DNA of 38,523 bases from Mesorhizobium sp. (lineage in GTDB: Bacteria > Pseudomonadota > Alphaproteobacteria > Rhizobiales > Rhizobiaceae), in the NCBI RefSeq assembly GCF_017306545.1, contig NZ_JAFKID010000040.1, positions 1 through 38,523 on the forward strand, in the 5' to 3' direction. Both the position numbers and the translations under genes were made by a program. Positions 1 to 11,995 of this stretch are shown piece after piece. Every line of letters starts with the position of its first letter. Within the stretch, counting starts at the first letter, position 1. The notes below the pieces were generated by a model that saw only the letters and a list, made by a program, of their open reading frames with translations, did no database searches and was not told where the DNA came from.

Positions 1-40
1 TTCCCCTCCCCCTTGAGGGGAGGGGTTAGGGGTGGGGGTA
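1..40. repeat. GC-rich palindromic repeat downstream of pgm
   Basis: This C-run/G-run sequence can fold: CCCCTCCCC and GGGGAGGGG are separated by five bases. It is followed by TTAGGGGTGGGGG. Nearly the same 38 bases recur at about 17426-17464, and an inverted copy lies at about 17326-17361, so this is a dispersed intergenic element. It lies beyond the pgm stop and could end the glycogen operon transcript as a hairpin, but there is no clear T-run. The remaining bases up to the pgm stop (41-98) show nothing recognisable. Confidence 0.6.
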
Positions 41-98
41 TCAAGCCCGCAAGCCTCAACAAGAATCCCATCCGAACCCGCCTATCCGCAAAGACAGG

Positions 99-1730
<1,632 letters not shown>

Positions 1731-3179
1731 TCAAACGGCCTTTCTCGAAAGGAGCGAGCGATAGAGCCCGGCGTATTTTTCCGCGCTCCTGTCCCAAGAT
1801 AGATCGGCTTTCATGCCCTGCCGCTGGATCGAAGCCCAGATCACCGGGTTTTGATGCAGTTCGACCATTCGGTGAACGGCGTGGAGCAGCGCCTCGCCGC
1901 TGTTGGGCGCGAACTGAAAGCCGGTGGCGGCGTTTGCCTCGACGGCAGCCTCGTTGGCGTCGATGACCGTGTCCGCCAGTCCGCCTGTGCGGGCGACGAC
2001 AGGCACGCAGCCGTAACGCAGGCCGTAAAGCTGGGTCAGTCCGCACGGCTCGAAGCGCGACGGGATCAGGATGGCGTCGCAGCCGCCCTGCATCAGATGC
2101 GACAGCGCCTCGTCATAGCCGATCAGCACGCCGACGCGGCCGCGATGGCGGGCGGCGGCGCCGAGCAGCGCGCCTTCCAGACCCGGATCGCCGGAGCCGA
2201 GCACCGCCAGCCGCGCCCCCGCCGCAACGATGCCATCGACGGCGCCCGCCAGCATGTCCATGCCCTTCTGCCAAGTCAGCCGGCTGACGACGCAGACGAG
2301 CGGGCTTTGGTCGCCCTGAAGGTTGAAGCGCTCCTCCACCGCCGACCGGTTCTTGGCGCGCGCCTCCAAATCGGCGGCACCGTAGACGGCCCCAAGCTGC
2401 CTGTCCGTTGCCGGGTTCCAGATATCCGTGTCGATGCCGTTGACGATGCCGTGGAGATCGGCGGAGCGCAGGCTGAGGAGGCCGTCGAGGCCCATGCCGA
2501 ATTCCGGCGTACGGATTTCCTGCGCATAGGTGGGGCTGACCGTGGTGATCGCCCAGGCCGCCTGCAAGCCGGCCTTGAGAAAGCCGACGCCGCCGTAATA
2601 TTCGACGCCGTCGACGGTCATCGCCTGGCCCGGCAGGCCGAGCTCGCCGAAGATGCCGGCGCCGAACTGGCCCTGGAACGCGAGGTTATGGACGGTCATC
2701 ACCGAGGGCGTGCCGGGCGCCTTGCCATAGCGCATATAGGCCAGCGTCATCGCCGCCTGCCAGTCATGCGCGTGGACGACGTCGGGCCGGTAGCCGGAAA
2801 CCGCGCCGGCCGCGATGTCGCCGCCGACCTGGCTGAGTGCGGCGAAGCGGCGCCAGTTGTCCGGCCAATCGTGGCCGGCCGCATCGCCGTAGGGGCCGCC
2901 GCCCGGCCGATCGAACAGGTGCGGCGCATCGAGGACGAACAGGTCGAGATCGCCGGCGCGGGCGGCGTGAACCACCGCCTTGCCGCCGTGCAGCAGCGGA
3001 TATTTCAGCACCGGCTTCTTCCTGCCGAGCGCGCGCATCACGGCCGGATAACCGGGCACCAGCGAGCGCATGGCGACGCCCTTGCCCGCCAGAGCGGAGG
3101 GCAGCGCGCCGGCCACATCCGCCAGCCCGCCGGTCTTGACCAGCGGGAAAATCTCGGAGGCGACGGAGAGGACTTTCAT
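1731..3179 (-). CDS. glgA: Glycogen synthase (ADP-glucose, GT5)
   Basis: Transfers glucose from ADP-glucose to the non-reducing end of alpha-1,4-glucan. The N-terminal ADP-glucose-binding motif KTGGLADV is at residues 15-22 of the protein starting [13 protein letters not shown]. The C-terminal Rossmann half carries [17 protein letters not shown], the usual donor-site segment. I chose the ATG at 3179 because family members start MxVLSV; an in-frame TTG three codons upstream (3188) would add only MSP. The length of 482 residues is normal. The gene lies 12 bases after the glgC stop and three bases before pgm, so it is part of one transcript. Confidence 0.97.
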   Translation of the reverse strand: MKVLSVASEIFPLVKTGGLADVAGALPSALAGKGVAMRSLVPGYPAVMRALGRKKPVLKYPLLHGGKAVVHAARAGDLDLFVLDAPHLFDRPGGGPYGDAAGHDWPDNWRRFAALSQVGGDIAAGAVSGYRPDVVHAHDWQAAMTLAYMRYGKAPGTPSVMTVHNLAFQGQFGAGIFGELGLPGQAMTVDGVEYYGGVGFLKAGLQAAWAITTVSPTYAQEIRTPEFGMGLDGLLSLRSADLHGIVNGIDTDIWNPATDRQLGAVYGAADLEARAKNRSAVEERFNLQGDQSPLVCVVSRLTWQKGMDMLAGAVDGIVAAGARLAVLGSGDPGLEGALLGAAARHRGRVGVLIGYDEALSHLMQGGCDAILIPSRFEPCGLTQLYGLRYGCVPVVARTGGLADTVIDANEAAVEANAATGFQFAPNSGEALLHAVHRMVELHQNPVIWASIQRQGMKADLSWDRSAEKYAGLYRSLLSRKAV

Positions 3180-3191
3180 CGGCGACAACCG

Positions 3192-4457
3192 CTATACTTC
3201 CAGCCTGTCGATCATCGACTGGGTGATCAGGCAGATACCTTTTTCCGAGACGCGGAAGCGCTTGGCGTCCAGTACCGGGTCCTCGCCGACGACGAGGCCT
3301 TCGGGGATCTTCACGCCGTGGTCGATGACGACGTTCTTCAGGTGCGCGTTGCGGCCGACGGTGCAGTCGGGAAGCATGACGACGTGATCGAGCGTCGAAT
3401 AGGAATTGATGCGCGCGCCGGTGAAGATCAGGCTGCGCTTCAGCGAGGCGCCGGAGACGATGCAGTCGCCCGAAACCAGCGAAGACACGGCCATGCCGCG
3501 CCGGCCGTCGTCGTCATGCACGAACTTCGCCGGCGGCTTCAGTTCGGCATAGGTCCAGATCGGCCAGTCGCGGTCGTAGAGATCGAGTTCCGGGGTCACA
3601 TCGGTCAGGTCGATATTGGCTTCCCAATAGGCGTCGATGGTGCCGACGTCGCGCCAATAGGGCAGAGCCTCCTGGCTGGAGCGCACACAGGACTTGGCGA
3701 AGCGATGGGCGATCGCCTTGCCGCCCTGAACGATGGCCGGAATGATGTCCTTGCCGAAGTCGCGGCTGGAATTGGGGTCGGCGGCGTCCTTGCGCAGCAG
3801 GTCCATCAGGAATTTCGTCCGGAACACGTAGATGCCCATGGAGGCCAGCGCATAGTCCGGCTTGTCGGGAATGCCGGGCGGATCGGCCGGCTTCTCGACG
3901 AAGGCGATGATGTTGTCCTTGCCGTCGACATGCATGACGCCGAAGCCGGCGGCCTCCATGCGCGGCACTTCGAGACACCCCACGGTGACGTCGGCGTTGG
4001 CGTCGACATGCTGGCGCAGCATCAGTTCGTAGTCCATCTTGTAGATGTGGTCGCCGGCCAGGATGACCATGAACTCCGGATTATAGGCCTCGATGATGTC
4101 GATGTTCTGGTAGACGGCGTCGGCCGTGCCTTCGTACCATTGCGTCTCCGACACGCGCTGCGAGGCCGGCAGGATATCGAAGCTCTCGTTGCGTTCGGGG
4201 CGCAAAAAGTTCCAGCCGCGTTGCAGGTGGCGGATCAGCGAATGCGCCTTGTATTGGGTGGCGACGCCGAGGCGGCGGATGCCGGAATTCAGCGCATTGG
4301 AGAGTGCGAAGTCGATGATGCGGGTCTTGCCGCCGAAATAGACGGCCGGCTTGGCACGCCGGTCGGTGAGTTCCTTCAGCCGGCTGCCGCGCCCGCCGGC
4401 CAGCACATAGGCCATGGCGTCACGGGCCAGCGGCTGGGTTCGTTTCATTTCGGCCAT
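3192..4457 (-). CDS. glgC: Glucose-1-phosphate adenylyltransferase
   Basis: Makes ADP-glucose and pyrophosphate from glucose 1-phosphate and ATP, the committed and usually allosterically controlled step of bacterial glycogen synthesis. The nucleotide-binding loop GGRGSRL is at residues 21-27, followed by KPAV at 36-39 and the sugar-site segment WYEGTADAV at 107-115. The C-terminus has the left-handed beta-helix repeats of the family. The frame is open to a GTG at 4475, but a very strong ribosome site, GGGGAGGAAACC, directly precedes the ATG at 4457. That gives a 421-residue protein, the normal size. It follows glgB by 18 bases and precedes glgA by 12. Confidence 0.97.
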   Translation of the reverse strand: MAEMKRTQPLARDAMAYVLAGGRGSRLKELTDRRAKPAVYFGGKTRIIDFALSNALNSGIRRLGVATQYKAHSLIRHLQRGWNFLRPERNESFDILPASQRVSETQWYEGTADAVYQNIDIIEAYNPEFMVILAGDHIYKMDYELMLRQHVDANADVTVGCLEVPRMEAAGFGVMHVDGKDNIIAFVEKPADPPGIPDKPDYALASMGIYVFRTKFLMDLLRKDAADPNSSRDFGKDIIPAIVQGGKAIAHRFAKSCVRSSQEALPYWRDVGTIDAYWEANIDLTDVTPELDLYDRDWPIWTYAELKPPAKFVHDDDGRRGMAVSSLVSGDCIVSGASLKRSLIFTGARINSYSTLDHVVMLPDCTVGRNAHLKNVVIDHGVKIPEGLVVGEDPVLDAKRFRVSEKGICLITQSMIDRLEV

Positions 4458-4469
4458 GGTTTCCTCCCC
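4458..4469 (-). promoter_or_regulatory. Strong ribosome binding site of glgC
   Basis: Read on the minus strand this is GGGGAGGAAACC immediately before ATG. It decides the glgC start against the upstream in-frame GTG. It is the strongest Shine-Dalgarno match in the glycogen operon. Confidence 0.85.
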
Positions 4470-4475
4470 AAGCAC

Positions 4476-6692
4476 TCAATCCGGAACGAATTCGAGCATG
4501 ACGGTGGCGAGCGGCGGCAGGGTGAGCGAAGCCGCTGCCCCTCCTCCTTCGGCATGCGCCGTGACGGAGCCGCCGTTGCCCATGCCGGAGCCGCCATAGG
4601 CGGCGGCATCGGTATTGACGATCTCGCGCCATGTGCCGGCATGCGGCAGCGGCAGGCGATAGGCTTCACGCGGCACCGGCGTAAAATTGGAGACAACCGC
4701 GACCGGATTCGCGCCCGGCGCCTTTCGCAGCCAGGCGAAGACGGAGCGCTGCTTGTCGTCCACCACCAGCCATTCGAACCCTTCCGGCTCGCAGTCGCGC
4801 GCGTGCAAGGCGGGGTGATCGCGATAAACACGGTTCAGGTCGCGCACGGTCCGCTGCATGCCGCTGTGCGGGGCGTATTGCAGCAGGTCCCAGTCGAGCG
4901 CCCTGGCCTCGCTCCACTCCCTCGCTTGAGCGAACTCCTGCCCCATGAACAACAGCTTCTTGCCGGGATAGCCCCACATGAAGGCGTAGAAGGCGCGCAG
5001 CGTGGCGAACTTCTGCCAGTCGTCGCCGGCCATCTTGGAAATCAGCGTGCCCTTGCCGTGCACCACCTCGTCATGGCTGAGGGGCAGGACGAAATTCTCG
5101 CTGAAGGCGTACATCAGCCCGAAGGTGAGGTCGTCATGATGATGCTGGCGATGAATGGGCTCACGCGCGAAATATTGCAGCGTGTCGTGCATGAAGCCCA
5201 TGTTCCACTTGAAGCCGAAGCCCAATCCGCCTTCGTGCACCGGCTGCGACACTTTCGGCCATGAGGTCGACTCTTCAGCGATGGTGACGACGCCGGGTTG
5301 ATGACCGTAGAGCTCCTTGTTCATCTTCTGGAGGAAAGCGACGGCCTCCAGGTTCTCGCGGCCGCCCTTCTCGTTGGGGACCCACTCGCCCTGCTTGCGC
5401 GAATAATCGAGGTAGAGCATCGAGGCGACGGCATCCACGCGCAGCCCGTCGACATGGTACTTCTCGGCCCAGTAAAGCGCGTTGTTGACGAGGAAGGACA
5501 CCACCTCGCGGCGGCCGAAATTGTAGATCAGCGTGTTCCAGTCAGGGTGAAAGCCCTTGCGCGGGTCCTCATGCTCGTAGAGCGCGGTGCCGTCGAAGCG
5601 CACCAGCCCGAACTGATCGACCGGGAAATGCGCCGGCACCCAATCGAGGATGACGCCGATGCCGGCGCGGTGCGCGCCGTCCACGAAGCGGGCGAAGCCC
5701 TCGGGATCGCCGAAGCGGGCCGAAGGCGCATAGAGGCCGGTCGTCTGGTAGCCCCAGGACGGATCGTAGGGATGCTCCGAGATCGGCAGGAACTCGATGT
5801 GAGTGAAGCCGGTGTCGGCCACATAGGGGATCAGGCGGCCCGCCAGGTCGTCCCATGTCAGGAAGGCGCCGTCCTCATGGCGCTGCCAGGAGCCGGCATG
5901 GACCTCGTAGATCGCCATCGGCTGACGGCGCGGATCGGCCTCGCGCCAGAACGTCCGATGCGCCTCGTCTCCCCATTGGTGCGACGACGGCTCTGCCGTC
6001 ACCGAAGCCGTTGCCGGCCGCAACTCGGATTTGAAGGCGAAAGGGTCGGCCTTGAGCGGCAGGCGCACGCCCTGCGCGCCGATGATCTCGAACTTGTAGG
6101 GCCGGCCGGCGCCGATGTCGGGAATGAAGATTTCCCACACGCCGATGTCGCGGCGGTCGCGCATGGGATGGCGGCGGCCGTCCCAGTCGTTGAAGTCGCC
6201 GACGACGGACACGCGCTGGGCGTTCGGCGCCCAGACGGCGAAATGCACGCCGCTTGCGCCTTCATGCTCGATCAGGTGGGCGCCGAGCTTGTCGAAAAGC
6301 CTGAGATGCGAGCCCTGCGCAATGTAGTAGTCGTCCATCGGCCCAAGCACCGGGCCGAACGTATAGGGATCGGTCAGCCACCATTCGCCGCCGGCGTTCT
6401 TGGCGTGGTAGCGCAGCGGCTGGCGCTTGCGGACCGAGAGTTTTCCCTCGAAGAAGCCGGCATCGTCGCGCTTCTCGAGCGTGCCGACTTCCTTGCCGGC
6501 CAGCGTATGAGCCGTCACCTCTTCCGCATGAGGAATGAAGCAGCGGGCGACAAGGCTCTTGCCCGACGCCTGGATGCCGAGGACCGCAAACGGATCGCCA
6601 TGCGTGCCGGCAACAATGGCGGAGATAGCGCCGGCTGATGCCAACCCGTCCGTTCCGCCCATCGTCGCGGTCGCACGCGGCTTCTTCGTCAA
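4476..6692 (-). CDS. glgB: 1,4-alpha-glucan branching enzyme (GH13)
   Basis: Cuts alpha-1,4-glucan chains and re-attaches them through alpha-1,6 bonds. The order is an N-terminal CBM48-like region, a second beta-sandwich with the [13 protein letters not shown] segment, a GH13 barrel, and a C-terminal beta domain. Catalytic motifs are DWVPAHFP (about 350-357), GLRVDAVAS with nucleophile Asp420, IAEEST with acid Glu473, and [11 protein letters not shown] with Asp541. The frame stays open to a TTG at 6740 (754 residues). I prefer the TTG at 6692 because GGAAAGGGGAG ends four bases before it and the product is then 738 residues, the usual size. An ATG at 6662 is also possible. A remnant of the glgP 3' end lies just upstream, ending 53 bases from this start. 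Confidence 0.95.
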   Translation of the reverse strand: MTKKPRATATMGGTDGLASAGAISAIVAGTHGDPFAVLGIQASGKSLVARCFIPHAEEVTAHTLAGKEVGTLEKRDDAGFFEGKLSVRKRQPLRYHAKNAGGEWWLTDPYTFGPVLGPMDDYYIAQGSHLRLFDKLGAHLIEHEGASGVHFAVWAPNAQRVSVVGDFNDWDGRRHPMRDRRDIGVWEIFIPDIGAGRPYKFEIIGAQGVRLPLKADPFAFKSELRPATASVTAEPSSHQWGDEAHRTFWREADPRRQPMAIYEVHAGSWQRHEDGAFLTWDDLAGRLIPYVADTGFTHIEFLPISEHPYDPSWGYQTTGLYAPSARFGDPEGFARFVDGAHRAGIGVILDWVPAHFPVDQFGLVRFDGTALYEHEDPRKGFHPDWNTLIYNFGRREVVSFLVNNALYWAEKYHVDGLRVDAVASMLYLDYSRKQGEWVPNEKGGRENLEAVAFLQKMNKELYGHQPGVVTIAEESTSWPKVSQPVHEGGLGFGFKWNMGFMHDTLQYFAREPIHRQHHHDDLTFGLMYAFSENFVLPLSHDEVVHGKGTLISKMAGDDWQKFATLRAFYAFMWGYPGKKLLFMGQEFAQAREWSEARALDWDLLQYAPHSGMQRTVRDLNRVYRDHPALHARDCEPEGFEWLVVDDKQRSVFAWLRKAPGANPVAVVSNFTPVPREAYRLPLPHAGTWREIVNTDAAAYGGSGMGNGGSVTAHAEGGGAAASLTLPPLATVMLEFVPD

Positions 6693-6745
6693 GCGGCTCC
6701 CCTTTCCGGGTACAACAATACGTTGCCGTTTCTCATGCAATCACA

Positions 6746-6808
6746 TCAGGCAGGCACGTTCCAGATGTCTTTCGCATATTCGCGGATTGTGCGGTCAGAG
6801 GAGAACCA
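6746..6808 (-). pseudogene. Remnant of the glgP 3' end (last 21 codons)
   Basis: These 63 bases match the last 63 bases of glgP (7505-7567), including the stop codon, with only two differences (6749 and 6797). Both differences are synonymous (GCC/GCG for Ala, TCT/TCC for Ser). Read on the minus strand the segment encodes WFSSDRTIREYAKDIWNVPA and a TGA stop. The codons just upstream (QMN before WFSS) differ from the intact gene (RVG). The remnant has no start codon. It most likely marks the former end of glgP before the toxin-antitoxin pair was inserted. See the matching finding. Confidence 0.9.
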
Positions 6809-6830
6809 ATTCATCTGACAGTCCCTCTCG

Positions 6831-7151
6831 TTACTCCTCATAAAGTTCCCGCAACGTTCGCAGAGCCTGCGCCAGCACCTCGTTGGAGACCTGGCCCATG
6901 CACTTGATCAGCCGTCGCTTGTCGAGCGCCCGCGACTGCTCCAAAAGAATCAATCCCTCGACGCCCTGAAACGACACCGGCACCCGAAAGCCGGCCGGCC
7001 GGCTTCCCGACGTCATCGGCGCGACAATGACCGTTCGCAGATGATCGTGAATCTCGGGGGGCGATATGATGAGGCAGGGCCGGGTCTTCTGGATCTCGCT
7101 GCCAATCGTGGGATCAAGCGCGGCAAGCCAGACGTCCCCGCGCTTCACCAT
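6831..7151 (-). CDS. MazF/PemK-family toxin, endoribonuclease
   Basis: A 106-residue protein starting MVKRGDVWLAALDPTIGSE, with KTRPCLIISP, TVIVAPMT and a C-terminal LDKRRLIKCMGQ. These are the conserved blocks of the MazF/PemK/CcdB-like toxin fold. Members cut mRNA at short sequences and stop growth until neutralised by their antitoxin. Its ATG overlaps the stop of the upstream antitoxin in the seven bases ATGGTGA, the usual coupling in this class. The pair sits between glgP and glgB, which no metabolic logic requires, and it is flanked by duplicated glgP sequence. All family blocks seem intact, so it is probably active, but its cleavage specificity cannot be read from sequence. Confidence 0.93.
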   Translation of the reverse strand: MVKRGDVWLAALDPTIGSEIQKTRPCLIISPPEIHDHLRTVIVAPMTSGSRPAGFRVPVSFQGVEGLILLEQSRALDKRRLIKCMGQVSNEVLAQALRTLRELYEE

Positions 7152-7399
7152 GTGAGGCCGGCATCCTCGTCATTGCCGAATTCCGGCCATACAATCATGT
7201 CGTCCTCCTCCGCGGCGAGACGCCGTGCATCTTCCGCCCACCCCTTGCGGGCGGGTCCCGGCGCGCGCTCGATGACGATCCGGCCCTGCTCAAGCCGCAA
7301 GTTGACGCTGTCGCCCGCTTGCGCACCCAATTCCGCGAGCAGCGGCTTCGGGATGATGATCCCGGCCGAATTGCCGAATTTCTTCACCGCGCTCAACAT
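7145..7399 (-). CDS. AbrB/MazE-type antitoxin
   Basis: An 84-residue protein starting MLSAVKKFGNSAGIIIPK. The first half is a SpoVT/AbrB (MazE) swapped-hairpin DNA-binding domain: the KFGNSAGIIIPKPLL block is diagnostic. The acidic, tryptophan-containing tail (AAEEDDMIVWPEFGNDEDAG) is what such antitoxins thread along the toxin. The ATG at 7399 is chosen because AAGGAG lies six bases upstream; a GTG directly before it is also in frame. Members usually bind their own promoter together with the toxin, and a promoter-like pair of boxes lies upstream at 7424-7452. The start is 105 bases from the glgP stop. Confidence 0.92.
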   Translation of the reverse strand: MLSAVKKFGNSAGIIIPKPLLAELGAQAGDSVNLRLEQGRIVIERAPGPARKGWAEDARRLAAEEDDMIVWPEFGNDEDAGLTW

Positions 7400-7423
7400 C
7401 ACTGTCTCCTTGCCTCACGGATC

Positions 7424-7452
7424 CATATAGAACGCAGCGCCGTTCGTTACAA
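7424..7452 (-). promoter_or_regulatory. Candidate promoter of the antitoxin-toxin pair
   Basis: On the minus strand TTGTAA (7452-7447) and TATATG (7429-7424) are separated by 17 bases, followed 25 bases later by the antitoxin ATG with a good ribosome site. This fits a housekeeping sigma-70-type promoter inside the inserted segment. It would let the pair, and possibly glgB downstream, be transcribed independently of glgP. The boxes are imperfect and the call is from pattern only. Confidence 0.45.
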
Positions 7453-7504
7453 CAATGTTATCACATCAATCTTCCATTCAAAAGATATTCCAGTCCCTGC
7501 CCGG

Positions 7505-9973
7505 TCACGCAGGCACGTTCCAGATGTCTTTCGCATATTCGCGGATTGTGCGGTCGGAGGAGAACCAGCCGACGCGGGCGACGTTGCGGATAGCCCTGGC
7601 GTACCAGTCGGCATCGTCACGCCAGACGTCGTCGACCGCGCGCTGCGCTGCGGCATAGGCATCGAAATCGGCGGCGACCATGAACCAGTCGCTGTCATAG
7701 AGGCCGTTCATCAGGTCGCGATAGCGATCCGGGTCGTCGGGCGAGAACACGCCGGACGAGACGGCGGCTATGGCCTGCGACAGTTCACGCGAGCCTTCGA
7801 TGATCGCGCGCGGCTGGTAGCCGTTGGCACGCCGCTCGGCCACCTCGTCGGCCTTCAGGCCGAAGATGAAGATGTTGGCGTCGCCGACCCGCTCCCCGAT
7901 CTCGACATTGGCGCCGTCCAGCGTACCGATGGTGAGCGCGCCGTTCAGCGCGAACTTCATGTTGCCGGTGCCGGACGCCTCCATGCCGGCCGTCGAGATC
8001 TGCTCCGACAGGTCGGCCGCCGGCATCATCACCTCGGCGACGGAGACGTTGTAGTTAGGCACGAACACAACCTTCAGCAGGCCGCGCACCGATGGATCGC
8101 CGTTGATGACTTTCGCCACGTCGTTGGCCAGTTTGATGATGAGCTTGGCATTGTGGTAGCTGGGCGCCGCCTTGCCGCCGAAGAATTTCACGCGCGGCAC
8201 CCAATCGCGTTCGGGATGCGAGCGGATCTGGTCGTAGAGCGCGATGGCTTCGAGGATGTTGAGAAGCTGGCGCTTGTATTCGTGGATGCGCTTGACCTGG
8301 ATATCGAACAGCGCCGACGGATCGACCCTTATGCCCAGCCGCTCGGCGACCAGATTGGCGAGCCGCGCCTTGTTGGCGCGCTTGACGGCGGCGAATTTTT
8401 CCCGGAACGCGGCGTCGTCGGCGAACCGGTCCAGATCGCGGATCGCCTCGATGGCGTCGAGGAAGCGGTCGCCGATCGTCTCGCGCGCCAGGTCCGTCAG
8501 GCCGGGATTGCACTGGAACAGCCAGCGGCGCGGCGTGATGCCGTTGGTCTTGTTGTTGATGCGGTTCGGATAGAGGCTGTGCAGGTCGGCGAACACGGTC
8601 TGCTTCATCAGCTCTGTGTGCAGCGCCGACACGCCGTTGATCGAATGCGAGCCGACGAAAGCGAGATTGCCCATGCGCACGCGGCGGTCGCCGTTTTCCT
8701 GGATCAGCGAGATGCGGGCGATCTGATCGCCGTTGAAACGGCCGGTGGCGCGCGCTTCCAAGAGCACCTGCGCGTTGATGGCATAGACGATCTGCATATG
8801 GCGCGGCAGAAGCCGCTCGAACAGCGGCACCGGCCAGCTTTCCAGCGCTTCCGGCAAAAGCGTGTGATTGGTGTAGCCGAAGGTGCGCCTGGTGATGCCC
8901 CAGGCCTCGTCGAAATCGATGCCGTGGACGTCCATCAAAAGCCGCATCAGTTCCGGCACGGCGATGGCCGGATGGGTGTCGTTGAGGTGGATCGCCGCCT
9001 TGTCGGGAAGCGAGGAGAGATCGCCGTATTGGCTGAGATGCCGCTGGATGATGTCCTGCAAGGAAGCGGAGGAAAAGAAATACTCCTGCCGCAAGCGCAG
9101 CTCCTGCCCTTCCTTGTGCGAGTCGGCCGGATAGAGCACGCGCGACAGGGCGTCGGCCTTGTTGCTTTCGGCCAGAGCCCCCATGTGGTCGCCGGCGTTG
9201 AACCTGTCGAGCAGGATCGGATCGACCGGCATGCCCGACCACAGGCGCAACGTGTTGACGCGATTGGCCCGCCAGCCGACGACCGGGGTGTCGTAGGCGA
9301 CGGCGAGCACGCGCTCGCCCGGCTTCCAGACGTGGCGCTCCAGCCGCCCGTCCTTGCCGGTGATCGATTCCACAGAACCGCCGAAGCCGACCTCGAAGGA
9401 GCGCTCGCGGCGCTCGAATTCCCACGGATTGCCGTGGTCGAGCCAGGTTTCGGGCAGTTCCACCTGCCAGCCGTCCTGGATTTCCTGACGGAACATGCCG
9501 TTGGCGTAGCGGATGCCGTAGCCGTGCGCGGGGATATCGACGGTGGCCATCGATTCCATGAAGCAGGCGGCCAGCCGGCCGAGGCCGCCGTTGCCGAGCG
9601 CGGCGTCCGGCTCGAGCGCCGCGATCACGTCGAGATCGACGTTCAGCGAAAGGAGAGCCTGGCGCATCGCCTCCATCATGCCGAGGTTCGAGAAGGCGTC
9701 GCGCATCAGCCGGCCGATCAGGAATTCCAGCGACAGGTAATAGACGCGCTTTTCCCGCTGTTCGTAGGCTTCCTTGGTCGCTGTCATCCAATGGTCGATG
9801 ATGCGGTCGCGCACCACCTTGATCGCCGCCGTCAGCCAATCGTACTGCGTGGCGACGGTGGTGTCCTTGCCGACGCGATAGCGCAGCACTTCGAGGATTT
9901 CTGCCGCAAGCGCTTCGGGATCGGGATTTTCCGGGCGTGAGGGAAGAGCCTGAAGGGTGGTTGCGCGCGCCAT
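7505..9973 (-). CDS. glgP: Glycogen phosphorylase (GT35)
   Basis: Releases glucose 1-phosphate from the ends of glycogen using phosphate and pyridoxal phosphate. The cofactor lysine lies in the conserved EASGTGNMKFALNGA segment (about Lys673), and the length of 822 residues is typical. The N-terminal region has PLEFLIGR-like text (YYLSLEFLIGRLM) and the substrate segment LGNGGLGRLAACF. AGAGGCGAC precedes the ATG, supporting the start. It is the first gene of the glycogen operon, so degradation and synthesis enzymes share one locus. Its last 21 codons recur at 6746-6808, so the present 3' end may have been rebuilt when the toxin-antitoxin segment arrived. Confidence 0.97.
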   Translation of the reverse strand: MARATTLQALPSRPENPDPEALAAEILEVLRYRVGKDTTVATQYDWLTAAIKVVRDRIIDHWMTATKEAYEQREKRVYYLSLEFLIGRLMRDAFSNLGMMEAMRQALLSLNVDLDVIAALEPDAALGNGGLGRLAACFMESMATVDIPAHGYGIRYANGMFRQEIQDGWQVELPETWLDHGNPWEFERRERSFEVGFGGSVESITGKDGRLERHVWKPGERVLAVAYDTPVVGWRANRVNTLRLWSGMPVDPILLDRFNAGDHMGALAESNKADALSRVLYPADSHKEGQELRLRQEYFFSSASLQDIIQRHLSQYGDLSSLPDKAAIHLNDTHPAIAVPELMRLLMDVHGIDFDEAWGITRRTFGYTNHTLLPEALESWPVPLFERLLPRHMQIVYAINAQVLLEARATGRFNGDQIARISLIQENGDRRVRMGNLAFVGSHSINGVSALHTELMKQTVFADLHSLYPNRINNKTNGITPRRWLFQCNPGLTDLARETIGDRFLDAIEAIRDLDRFADDAAFREKFAAVKRANKARLANLVAERLGIRVDPSALFDIQVKRIHEYKRQLLNILEAIALYDQIRSHPERDWVPRVKFFGGKAAPSYHNAKLIIKLANDVAKVINGDPSVRGLLKVVFVPNYNVSVAEVMMPAADLSEQISTAGMEASGTGNMKFALNGALTIGTLDGANVEIGERVGDANIFIFGLKADEVAERRANGYQPRAIIEGSRELSQAIAAVSSGVFSPDDPDRYRDLMNGLYDSDWFMVAADFDAYAAAQRAVDDVWRDDADWYARAIRNVARVGWFSSDRTIREYAKDIWNVPA

Positions 9974-10071
9974 GTCGCCTCTGGTCGATGCCCGTTGTTA
10001 TGCCGCGGCCGTCGCGCCGCCGTCCCGTTCTAGCCTCGCGTCGGGCTGACCGATATAGCGCGCTCGCTTCA

Positions 10072-10094
10072 ATCGGTTGAAAATTTCAACCGAT
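10072..10094. promoter_or_regulatory. Perfect 23-base palindrome upstream of glgP
   Basis: ATCGGTTGAAA and TTTCAACCGAT form perfect 11-base arms around a single central A. It lies 98 bases upstream of the glgP start and 42 bases beyond the frcA stop. Its length and perfect symmetry suggest a binding site for a dimeric regulator of glgP. No T-run follows on the minus strand, so it is less likely to be the frc terminator. The regulator is unknown. Confidence 0.5.
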
Positions 10095-10136
10095 CCATTG
10101 AATATCTGCCAATCGTAAGAGCAAATGCTCGCACTA

Positions 10137-10918
<782 letters not shown>

Positions 10919-10922
<4 letters not shown>

Positions 10923-11995
10923 GCCGAGATCTTTCTGATCCACTGGTCGATCGTGACGGCCAGGATGATGAGGATGCCGACGGCGAATTCCTGCCACAGA
11001 ACGTCGACGCCGGAGAGCGCCAGGCCGTTGCGGAAGACGCCGACGATGAGCGCGCCGAACAGCGTGCCGACGAGCGAGCCGCGGCCGCCGAACAGCGAGG
11101 TGCCGCCGATCACCACGGCGGTGATGGCGTCGAGGTTGGCCGTCTGGTTGCCCAGCGGGCTCGCGGCGCCGATGCGGCCTATCAGCACCCAGGCGGCGAT
11201 GGCGCAGATGAAGCCGGCCAGCGTATAGACGCCCACCAGCGTGCCTGCGGTGTTGATGCCGGTGAGGCGGGCGGCCTCCGGATCGTCGCCTGTGGCGTAG
11301 ACATGGCGGCCGAAGGCGGTGCGGTTCAGAATGTACCAGACCACCACGGCGACCAGGATCATCAGGATCGAGCCGTAAGTGATCAAGGCACCGTGGCCGA
11401 ACAGGATGCGGTTTCCGGTCCAGTGCAGGATCGGCGCCATCTGGTCGATGTCCTGGGCGCGGATCGTCTCGGAATGGGAGACGTAGATGACCATCGCGCC
11501 ATAGATGCTCCAGGTGCCGAGCGTGACGATGAAGGGCGGCAGCTTGACCAGCGCGACCAGCACGCCGTTGATGAAGCCGCAGGCGATGCCGGTCAGGAAA
11601 CCCAGCACGAAGGCGATTTCCGGCGGCCAGCCCCAGACGACCGCGAGGCGGCCCATGACGATCGACGACAGCACCATGATGGCGCCGACCGAGAGGTCGA
11701 TGCCAGCGGTGAGGATCACCAGCGTCTGGGCGATGCCCAAGGTGCCGATGATGGTGACTTGTTGCAGGACGAGCGACATGTTGAACAGGGCGAAGAACTT
11801 GCCGCCCGCCGTCACCGAGAAGATCATGACGCCGACGATCAGCACGATGAACGGGATCGCCGTCGGAAATTCGTGCAGGAAGCGCTGAATGCGCTTCAGC
11901 AGGCTGGGTTTGTCCTCGTCGAAACTGGCGACCGTCTGGTCGGCGCCGTCAAGGCCGCGCTCGGCAAGCGCCGAACCTTGGCTGCTGTCGCTCAT
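10919..11995 (-). CDS. frcC: Fructose ABC importer, permease (FrcC-like)
   Basis: A 358-residue inner-membrane permease of the BPD_transp_2 (RbsC-like) family with many hydrophobic helices from about residue 45 onward. The hallmark AGIDLSVG is at 97-104 and the coupling segment EAARLTGIN lies in the cytoplasmic loop. About 40 hydrophilic residues precede the first helix. GGGAGG lies seven bases before the ATG. It overlaps frcA by four bases, but is separated from frcB by 458 bases of palindromic repeats. That could make the binding protein more abundant than the membrane subunits, as REP sequences do in other sugar operons. Confidence 0.92.

Noticed and set aside
1851-5264. Open plus-strand frame of 1137 codons opposite glgA, glgC and glgB
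   Set aside because: It is the antisense of three well-identified genes, has no domain, and such frames are common opposite high-GC coding DNA. The same applies to the long frames at 5298-6638 and 7319-9940 opposite glgB and glgP.
6662-6740. Longer GlgB start at TTG 6740, or shorter start at ATG 6662
   Set aside because: 6740 has no ribosome site and gives an overlong protein; 6662 lacks a good site. TTG 6692 has GGAAAGGGGAG upstream. An ATG at 6736 is out of frame.
10923-10997. Extended FrcA start inside frcC
   Set aside because: The extension is arginine- and histidine-rich noise antisense in character, and the ATG at 10922 overlaps the frcC stop as ATGA and gives the normal single-domain length.
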